A DNA stretch of 23,406 nucleotides from JAFARZ01 sp035651595. GTDB taxonomy: Bacteria; Actinomycetota; Actinomycetes; Streptosporangiales; Streptosporangiaceae. Below the pieces are notes generated by a model. That model searched no databases. It worked only from the letters and a program-made list of their open reading frames with translations, and was not told the origin of the DNA. Position numbers and translations under genes: made by a program. The DNA is taken from contig DASRFJ010000177.1 in assembly GCA_035651595.1 (NCBI GenBank), positions 1-23,406 of the forward strand, written 5' to 3'. This document shows positions 17,733 to 23,406 of the stretch, in pieces (the first letter of the stretch is position 1; each line of letters starts with the position of its first letter).

Positions 17733-18785
17733 TCAGTCGTCCTGGGGCTCGTCGTCGTTGGCGGGGGTGTTGTTGCCGCCGCGGTTGGTGAAGCGGTCGA
17801 AGAGGCCGGCGCCGGTCCGGGCGATGTTGCCGAGGCCGCCGCGGAGCATGCCGATCAGCGGGTCCTCCGAGCGGTTCCACGACTCCTGGTAGGCCCTGGC
17901 CGCGTCGCGGACCTCGTCGCTGACCGAAGCGCCGCGGTCGCCGTCCCTGCGCGGGTAGTCCCCGTCCAGGATCCGCTGGTAGGCACCGCTGGTATACCAG
18001 TTGTCGATCTCGGCGAACCGCACCACCGCGAACGGGTGGGTGTTGCCCTGGAGCTGGAGGATCTTCAGCAGGCTGTCGCGCAGGTCGGGCACGCCGTCGT
18101 ACTCGCGGGCCTGCTCGTGGAAGGCCTCGGCGTTCATCTCGGCCAGCCGGGACCCGCCCGCCAGCTTCATCAGCACCCGGCGGGACGCGTCGATGTCCTG
18201 CCCCACCAGCAGCCCGGCCCGGTCACAGGACAGCTCGGACTTGCGGAACCACTCCTCCAGGCCCCAGATGATCGCGCGCAGGCCGAGGTACCCGATCGGC
18301 ATCCAGGCGATCCGCGCGGCCAGGACGATCAGGATCAGCAGCATGGTCCGGTAGACGGCGTGGCCGGACAGGATGTGGCCGAGCTCGTGGCCGACGACCG
18401 CGCGCAGTTCCTCCGGGTCGCACAGGTCGACCAGGCTCGAGTGGATGACGATGAACGGCTGCTTGAAGCCAACCGCCATCGCGTTGGGTATCGGCGTCTG
18501 GGTGACGTACACCTCCGGGACGGTCTCCATGTCCAGGATGTACGCACCGTCGCGCACCATCTCGTAGATGTGCGGGAACTGCCGCTCGGAGACCTTCACC
18601 GCGCCGGCCAGCACGGTCAGCCGCATCAGCCGTTCCGGGAACAGGCCGTTGAGCTGCTTGAGCATGGTGTCGAAGCCGGTGAGCTTGCGCAGCGCGACCA
18701 ACGCCGAGCGATCCGCGGGATGCTCGTAGGCGCGCGAGGAAATGCCGGGCAGGCGGGCCCGAGACCTTGCTGGCACAGATGTCAC
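17733..18785 (-). CDS. M48 family zinc metallopeptidase, membrane-associated
   Basis: This is an HtpX/Ste24-like peptidase, probably in membrane or extracytoplasmic protein quality control; its substrate is unknown. From GTG 18785 it has 350 residues. The zinc site HELGH is at 133-137, with E184 (SELSCDRAG) the third ligand and D188 completing the ExxxD motif. Hydrophobic segments at about 146-165 and 166-178 lie between them. The C-terminal 60 residues are polar and end acidic. The N-terminus LPGISSRAYEHPADRSALVALRK matches what I recall of actinobacterial relatives. The frame stays open to 18989, but that part looks noncoding. No Shine-Dalgarno is seen, while TATCAT lies seven nt before GTG, suggesting a leaderless mRNA. 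It stands alone between rpoC and rpsL. Confidence 0.9.
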   Translation of the reverse strand: MTSVPARSRARLPGISSRAYEHPADRSALVALRKLTGFDTMLKQLNGLFPERLMRLTVLAGAVKVSERQFPHIYEMVRDGAYILDMETVPEVYVTQTPIPNAMAVGFKQPFIVIHSSLVDLCDPEELRAVVGHELGHILSGHAVYRTMLLILIVLAARIAWMPIGYLGLRAIIWGLEEWFRKSELSCDRAGLLVGQDIDASRRVLMKLAGGSRLAEMNAEAFHEQAREYDGVPDLRDSLLKILQLQGNTHPFAVVRFAEIDNWYTSGAYQRILDGDYPRRDGDRGASVSDEVRDAARAYQESWNRSEDPLIGMLRGGLGNIARTGAGLFDRFTNRGGNNTPANDDEPQDD

Positions 18786-18792
18786 GCTCTGG

Positions 18793-18798
18793 ATGATA
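18793..18798 (-). promoter_or_regulatory. Candidate -10 box for leaderless M48 transcript
   Basis: TATCAT (TAnnnT) ends seven nt before the GTG start, the spacing expected if transcription begins at the start codon. No clear -35 is seen, which is common in actinobacteria. Confidence 0.4.
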
Positions 18799-18927
18799 TG
18801 ACCGCGCGGCCACCAGCGGGTGCGGCGACGTGCTTCTTGTGGCCGCGGATCACCGCGATACCCGTGTTTCTGCCGCAGCGTTCGGCACGTCGTGAGGTCC
18901 AGCCGCGCGAGCGGCCACCCGCATCCC

Positions 18928-19157
18928 CAAATCGCATATATGTTCCCATTTCGGCCACGGCGTGGGCCGTCCCAGATTATTGCGGACACTTACCTACCCA
19001 AATTGGGGGGGTAAGTGTCCGCAATGATTTTCGACCCCGAGCCGATCCGGAACGATGCGGTCATACGGGACAACAGGGGCGTTGACCAAGGGCGGGTATC
19101 CGGCGCGCCCGGCAAGCCTCCCGCCGCGCCCTGGAATATGGGCATATATCCGGTTTG
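18928..19157. repeat. Inverted pair of blocks around a central hairpin
   Basis: Outer blocks CAAATCGCATATATG (18928-18942, plus) and CAAACCGGATATATG (19157-19143, minus) share 13 of 15 bases, and both are followed within three bases by CCCAT. They face each other around the perfect hairpin at 18979-19025. The spacers between outer block and hairpin differ in length (36 and 112 nt) and do not match. It could be a decayed miniature element or two repeat copies tail to tail. Confidence 0.5.
18979..19025. repeat. 16-bp perfect inverted repeat (dispersed repeat copies A and B)
   Basis: ATTGCGGACACTTACC (18979-18994) is repeated perfectly inverted at 19010-19025, and the 15-nt centre can pair further (CCCAA/TTGGG). 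The arm sequence occurs again near the other end of the window (142-165). It lies about 195 nt upstream of the M48 start and 350 nt after rpoC. It has no U-run on either strand. It could be a protein-binding operator, a back-up bidirectional terminator or the end of a mobile element. Confidence 0.75.
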
Positions 19158-19222
19158 TGCGGGGGGCGCGGGCCGCGGCGCGGGCTGAGGATGCGGGGGC
19201 GGCTGTGCGGGGCGCGGTTAGC

Positions 19223-19296
19223 GGGCGCGGGGTTGGGGGCGCGCGGGCGCGGGGTTGGGGGCGCGCGGGCGCGGGCGGGGCGTTGGGGGCGCGGGG
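19223..19296. repeat. 22-bp G-rich tandem repeat
   Basis: Two exact 22-bp units (19223-19244 and 19245-19266), each of the form GGGCGCGGGGTTGGGGG plus CGCGC, are followed by a third degenerate unit. It lies in a wider G-rich stretch (about 19160-19310). Runs of 3-5 G on the plus strand could form a G-quadruplex. It is noncoding and lies beyond the rpoC terminator. Confidence 0.75.
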
Positions 19297-19326
19297 GCGC
19301 GGAGGTCGAGCCGATGTCGTTTGGAG

Positions 19327-19364
19327 AAAAGGGAAGGGGTGGCGGTGATGGACCGCCACCCCTT
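19327..19364 (-). terminator. rpoC terminator
   Basis: A perfect 13-bp stem (AAGGGGTGGCGGT with ACCGCCACCCCTT) closes a 5-nt loop 12 nt after the rpoC stop and is followed by CCCTTTTC on the minus strand. This is the best intrinsic terminator in the window and ends the rpoBC transcript. Confidence 0.9.
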
Positions 19365-19376
19365 CGCCGAGGATCT

Positions 19377-22300
19377 TTACCTGTTGTAGGAGCCGAAGTC
19401 GTACTCCTCCAGCGGCACTGCCTCGCCGGAACCCTGGCCGAAGGCGTAGGTCTCCGGTTCGGCGTAGCTGCCGGGCGGGAAGGCCGATGTGCGGGCGTCG
19501 TCGGTGGGCTCGACACGGATGTTCCGGTACACCTGCATGCCGGTGCCGGCCGGGATGAGCTTGCCGATGATGACGTTCTCCTTCAGGCCGAGCAGCGAGT
19601 CCGACTTGGCGTGGATCGCCGCGTCGGTCAGCACCCGGGTGGTCTCCTGGAAGGAGGCCGCCGACAGCCACGACTCGGTGGCCAGCGACGCCTTGGTGAT
19701 GCCCATGAGGACCGCGCGGCCAGCGGCGGACGTGCCGCCCTCGCCGACCACGGTGCGGTTGACCTCCTCGAACCGCGGCCGCTCGACCAGCTCACCGGGC
19801 AGCAGCTCGGTGTCGCCGGACTCGAGCACGTTCACCCGCTTGAGCATCTGCCGGATGATGATCTCGATGTGCTTGTCGTGGATCGAGACACCCTGAGACC
19901 GGTACACCTCCTGCACTTCGTGCACCAGGTGCAGCTGCACTGCCCGGCCGCCGAGGATGCGCAGCACCTCGTGCGGGTTGACCGCGCCCGCGATGAGCTG
20001 CTGCCCGACCGTGACACGCGACCCGTCGGAGACCATCAGCCTGGACCGCATCGGGACCTGGTAGGCGACCTCGTCGGAGCCGTCGTCCGGCACCACGATG
20101 ATCTTCCTGGTCTTCTCGGTCTCCTCGATCCTGACCCGGCCGTCGACCTCGGTGATCGGCGCCATGCCCTTCGGGATACGGGCCTCGAACAGCTCCTGGA
20201 TACGCGGCAGACCGTGGGTGATGTCCGCCCCCGCCACACCACCGGTGTGGAAGGTACGCATCGTGAGCTGGGTGCCCGGCTCGCCGATCGACTGGGCGGC
20301 GACGATGCCGACGGCCTCGCCGACGTCCACCCGCTTGCCGGAGGCCAGCGAGCGGCCGTAGCACTTGGCACAGACACCGATCTTGGCCTCGCAGACCAGC
20401 ACGCTGAACGTGCGGACCGACTCGACCCCGGCCTCGATCAGCCGGTCGAGCATGTGCTCGCTGGTGTCGTCGCCGGTCTTGGCCAGGATCACGCCGTCGA
20501 CCTCGACGTCTTCGGCGATCGTCCGGCCGGTGCCGGTGTTCTCCAGGTTGTCGATCTTCCGGACCACACCGTCCGCGCCCTTGTCAGCGATCCGCATCGC
20601 CAGGGAGCGGTCGGTGCCGCAGTCCTCCTCGCGCACGATCACGTCCTGCGCGACGTCCACCAGACGCCGGGTCAGGTACCCGGAGTCCGCGGTGCGCAGC
20701 GCGGTGTCGGCGAGGCCCTTACGGGCACCGTGCGTGGCGATGAAGTACTCGACCACGGACAGGCCCTCACGGAAACTCGACTTGATCGGGCGGGGAATGG
20801 TCTCACCCTTCGGGTTGGAGACCAGACCGCGCATGCCGGCGATCTGCCGGATCTGCATCGGGTTACCGCCGGCGCCGGAGTTGACCATCATCCAGACCGG
20901 GTTGGTCCGGGTGAACGCCGCCTCCATGTCCTTGGCCACGTCGGCGGTGGCGTGCGTCCAGATCTCGATGAGTTCCTGCCGCCGCTCGTCGTCGGTGATC
21001 AGGCCACGGTCGTACTCGCGCTGCACCTTGTCGGCGCGACGCTCGTAGTTCTCCAGGATCTGCGCCTTGTTCGCCGGCGCGGTGATGTCCTCGATGCCGA
21101 CCGTGACACCGCTCCGAGTCGCCCAGTGGAAGCCCGCATCCTTCAGCGCGTCCAGCGCCGCGGCCACCGTGACCTTCGGATACGACTCCGCCAGCTCGTT
21201 GACGATGGCGGTCAGCTTCTTCCTGTCCACCTCGTGGTTCACGAACGGGTAGTCCGCCGGGAGCGTCTCGTTGAAGATGCACCGGCCGAGGGTGGTGCTG
21301 ACCCGGAACGGCTCACCCGGGACCCAGCTCTCCGACACCTCGTGGCCGCGTGGCGGCACGACGTTCTGGAGCCGGACCTGGATGCTGGCCTGCAGGTCGA
21401 CCTCGCCCGAGTCGTAGGCCATCAGGGCTTCGGACAGCGTGGCGAACGCGCGGCCCTCGCCAGGCGCGCCGTCGGTCTGCCGAGTCAGGCAGTACAGGCC
21501 GATGATCATGTCCTGGGTGGGCATGGTGACCGGCTTGCCGTCGGCGGGCTTGAGGATGTTGTTGGTGGACAGCATCAGGATCCGCGCCTCGGCCTGCGCC
21601 TCGGCGGACAGCGGCAGGTGCACCGCCATCTGGTCCCCGTCGAAGTCCGCGTTGAACGCGGTGCAGACCAGCGGGTGGATCTGGATTGCCTTGCCTTCCA
21701 CCAGCTGCGGCTCGAACGCCTGGATGCCGAGGCGGTGCAGGGTCGGTGCCCGGTTGAGCAGCACCGGGTGCTCGGTGATGACTTCTTCAAGCACATCCCA
21801 AACGACGGGGCGTGCTCGTTCCACCATCCGCTTCGCGGACTTGATGTTCTGCGCGTGGTTGAGGTCAACCAGGCGCTTCATCACGAACGGCTTGAACAGT
21901 TCCAGCGCCATCTGCTTGGGCAGGCCGCACTGGTGCAGCTTGAGCTGGGGCCCGACGACGATGACCGAACGGCCGGAGTAGTCCACGCGCTTGCCGAGCA
22001 GGTTCTGGCGGAACCGGCCCTGCTTGCCCTTGAGCATGTCGCTCAGCGACTTGAGCGGGCGGTTGCCAGGACCGGTGACCGGGCGGCCCCGTCGTCCGTT
22101 GTCGAACAGGGAGTCCACGGCCTCCTGAAGCATGCGCTTCTCGTTGTTCACGATGATCTCGGGCGCGCCGAGGTCAAGAAGCCGCTTCAGCCGGTTGTTC
22201 CGGTTGATGACCCGCCGGTACAGGTCGTTCAGGTCGCTCGTGGCGAACCGGCCGCCGTCGAGCTGGACCATCGGCCGCAGGTCCGGCGGGATCACCGGGA

Positions 22301-23249
22301 TGCAGTCGAGGACCATGCCCATGGGGCTGTTCCTGGTGTTGAGGAACGCGGAGACCACCTTGAGCCGCTTGAGGGCGCGGGCCTTCTTCTGGCCCTTGCC
22401 CGACCTGATCGTCTCGCGGAGGTTCTGCGCCTCCTCCTCCAGGTCGAAGCTCCCCAGCCGGTCCTGGATCGCCTGCGCGCCCATGCCGCCACGGAAGTAG
22501 CGGCCGAACCGGTCCCGCATCTCGCGGTACAGCAGTTCGTCGCCCTCCAGGTCCTGGACCTTCAGGCCCTTGAACCTGGACCAGACCTCGTCCAGCCGGT
22601 CGATCTCCTTGCCGGCCCGGTCGCGGATCTGCTTGCACTCCCGGTCGGAGCTTTCCCGCAGCTTGCGCTTCTGGTCGGACTTGGCACCGGCCGCCTCGAG
22701 CTCGGCGAGGTCCTGCTCGAGCTTGGCCTGCCGGGCCTCGACGTCGGCGTCGCGGCGCTGCTCCAGCTGGGAGCGCTCGACGGTGATCTTCGCTTCCAGG
22801 GACGGGAGGTCGCGCTGGCGCGCCTCGTCGTCCACGTACGTGATCATGTACGCGGCGAAGTAGATGACCTTTTCCAGGTCCTTCGGCGCCAGGTCGAGCA
22901 GGTAGCCCAGCCTCGACGGGACGCCCTTGAAGTACCAGATGTGGGTCACCGGCGCGGCCAGCTCGATGTGGCCCATCCGCTCGCGCCGCACCTTGGCGCG
23001 GGTGACTTCCACGCCACAGCGCTCACAGATGATGCCCTTGAACCGGACGCGCTTGTACTTGCCGCAGTAGCACTCCCAGTCCCTGGTCGGACCGAAGATC
23101 TTCTCGCAGAAGAGCCCGTCCTTTTCCGGCTTGAGCGTGCGGTAGTTGATCGTCTCCGGCTTCTTAACCTCACCGTGCGACCACTGCCTGATGTCCTCAG
23201 CGGTGGCTAGCCCGATCCGAAGGTCGTCGAAGAAGTTGACGTCTAGCAT
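19377..23249 (-). CDS. rpoC: DNA-directed RNA polymerase subunit beta'
   Basis: This is the largest catalytic subunit of RNA polymerase. It has 1290 residues, the normal actinobacterial length. The N-terminal zinc site is C60, C62, C75 and C78. The sequence runs on through the clamp and rudder to the catalytic NADFDGD at 533-539 (Mg-binding D535, D537, D539). The bridge helix and trigger loop lie around 785-865, and the second zinc site is C877, C953, C960 and C963. The start is ATG 23249 with a GGGGGAAG ribosome site in a 25-nt gap after rpoB. It ends at a clear terminator. Confidence 0.99.
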   Translation of the reverse strand: MLDVNFFDDLRIGLATAEDIRQWSHGEVKKPETINYRTLKPEKDGLFCEKIFGPTRDWECYCGKYKRVRFKGIICERCGVEVTRAKVRRERMGHIELAAPVTHIWYFKGVPSRLGYLLDLAPKDLEKVIYFAAYMITYVDDEARQRDLPSLEAKITVERSQLEQRRDADVEARQAKLEQDLAELEAAGAKSDQKRKLRESSDRECKQIRDRAGKEIDRLDEVWSRFKGLKVQDLEGDELLYREMRDRFGRYFRGGMGAQAIQDRLGSFDLEEEAQNLRETIRSGKGQKKARALKRLKVVSAFLNTRNSPMGMVLDCIPVIPPDLRPMVQLDGGRFATSDLNDLYRRVINRNNRLKRLLDLGAPEIIVNNEKRMLQEAVDSLFDNGRRGRPVTGPGNRPLKSLSDMLKGKQGRFRQNLLGKRVDYSGRSVIVVGPQLKLHQCGLPKQMALELFKPFVMKRLVDLNHAQNIKSAKRMVERARPVVWDVLEEVITEHPVLLNRAPTLHRLGIQAFEPQLVEGKAIQIHPLVCTAFNADFDGDQMAVHLPLSAEAQAEARILMLSTNNILKPADGKPVTMPTQDMIIGLYCLTRQTDGAPGEGRAFATLSEALMAYDSGEVDLQASIQVRLQNVVPPRGHEVSESWVPGEPFRVSTTLGRCIFNETLPADYPFVNHEVDRKKLTAIVNELAESYPKVTVAAALDALKDAGFHWATRSGVTVGIEDITAPANKAQILENYERRADKVQREYDRGLITDDERRQELIEIWTHATADVAKDMEAAFTRTNPVWMMVNSGAGGNPMQIRQIAGMRGLVSNPKGETIPRPIKSSFREGLSVVEYFIATHGARKGLADTALRTADSGYLTRRLVDVAQDVIVREEDCGTDRSLAMRIADKGADGVVRKIDNLENTGTGRTIAEDVEVDGVILAKTGDDTSEHMLDRLIEAGVESVRTFSVLVCEAKIGVCAKCYGRSLASGKRVDVGEAVGIVAAQSIGEPGTQLTMRTFHTGGVAGADITHGLPRIQELFEARIPKGMAPITEVDGRVRIEETEKTRKIIVVPDDGSDEVAYQVPMRSRLMVSDGSRVTVGQQLIAGAVNPHEVLRILGGRAVQLHLVHEVQEVYRSQGVSIHDKHIEIIIRQMLKRVNVLESGDTELLPGELVERPRFEEVNRTVVGEGGTSAAGRAVLMGITKASLATESWLSAASFQETTRVLTDAAIHAKSDSLLGLKENVIIGKLIPAGTGMQVYRNIRVEPTDDARTSAFPPGSYAEPETYAFGQGSGEAVPLEEYDFGSYNR

Positions 23250-23274
23250 TGTGGTTTACTTCCCCCTTCGGGTG

Positions 23275-23406
23275 TCAGACCTCTTCGACGCTGCTCGGCT
23301 CACGCCGGGACAGGTCGATACCGAGTTCTTCGGCGGCGCGGAAGACGTCCTCGTCCGTGTCGCGCATCTCGATCGCGGCGCCGTCGCTGGAGAGCACCTC
23401 GACGTT
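23275..23406 (-). CDS. rpoB: DNA-directed RNA polymerase subunit beta, C-terminal end (partial)
   Basis: Only the last 43 residues and the TGA stop are in the window; the gene continues past the right edge. NVEVLSSDGAAIEMRD is the conserved C-terminal clamp segment of the beta subunit, followed by the acidic stretch and GIDLSRREPSSVEEV. It lies 25 nt before rpoC, the universal rpoBC order. Rifampicin-site residues are outside the window and cannot be judged. Confidence 0.97.
   Translation of the reverse strand, partial: NVEVLSSDGAAIEMRDTDEDVFRAAEELGIDLSRREPSSVEEV

Larger units (their letters stand above)
18786..19376. other. Noncoding region between rpoC and the M48 gene
   Basis: These 591 nt hold no convincing gene. 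From the rpoC side they contain the rpoC terminator (19327-19364), a G-rich low-complexity array (about 19160-19310), an inverted pair of blocks centred on a long hairpin (18928-19157), and the M48 promoter region. Confidence 0.7.

Noticed and set aside
18786..18989. N-terminal extension of the M48 gene to an upstream start
   Set aside because: These 68 codons show no resemblance to the family, span the putative -10 box and run into the arm of the hairpin. The conserved family start is at GTG 18785.
19155..23210. A 1351-codon open frame on the plus strand opposite rpoC
   Set aside because: It is antisense to a fully conserved rpoC. Long antisense frames are expected when codons are biased to G/C at the third position. 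The product is low in normal composition and shows no domain.

Overview
This window is a long, almost entirely minus-strand block of transcription and translation genes from a high-GC Gram-positive bacterium (Actinomycetota). The grounds are the high GC content with strong G/C at third codon positions, frequent GTG starts, a single zinc-ribbon S14 (type Z), a four-cysteine zinc-type adenylate kinase lid, basic C-terminal extensions on S3 and acidic ones on L29, and proteins resembling those of Streptomyces and Streptosporangiales-like actinomycetes. I cannot name the genus.

Transcription runs from high to low coordinates. At the right edge is the last 43 codons of rpoB, then rpoC, which ends in a clear stem-loop terminator. 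A 591-nt noncoding stretch follows (terminator, G-rich tandem repeats, a 16-bp perfect inverted repeat), then a membrane-associated M48 metallopeptidase gene that may be leaderless. After a 401-nt spacer with two candidate promoters and several hairpins comes the str operon (rpsL-rpsG-fusA-tuf). A 12-bp hairpin separates tuf from the S10 operon (rpsJ-rplC-rplD-rplW-rplB-rpsS-rplV-rpsC-rplP-rpmC-rpsQ). This runs straight into the spc operon (rplN-rplX-rplE-rpsN-rpsH-rplF-rplR-rpsE-rpmD-rplO-secY-adk-map). The last 458 nt hold no recognisable gene; infA, often next in this order, does not follow within the window.

The genes together supply RNA polymerase beta', many proteins of both ribosomal subunits, the elongation factors EF-G and EF-Tu, the SecY translocon, adenylate kinase and the methionine aminopeptidase that trims nascent chains. 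Most junctions are 0-25 nt or overlap by 1 or 4 nt (TGATG, TAATG, ATGA), so translational coupling is expected throughout.

The least ordinary signals lie between the genes. (1) A 23-codon, five-cysteine small reading frame with a very strong Shine-Dalgarno overlaps the secY start. (2) The start of rplX is duplicated, creating a 15-codon bridging frame between rplN and rplX. (3) A short repeat, ATTGCGGACA(C/G)TTAC, occurs three times in the two flanking noncoding regions, twice as arms of a perfect hairpin. (4) S12 has Arg at position 88, a substitution known elsewhere to confer streptomycin resistance, and its gene starts with TTG. (5) Methionine aminopeptidase carries a low-complexity tail encoded by GC-rich tandem DNA.
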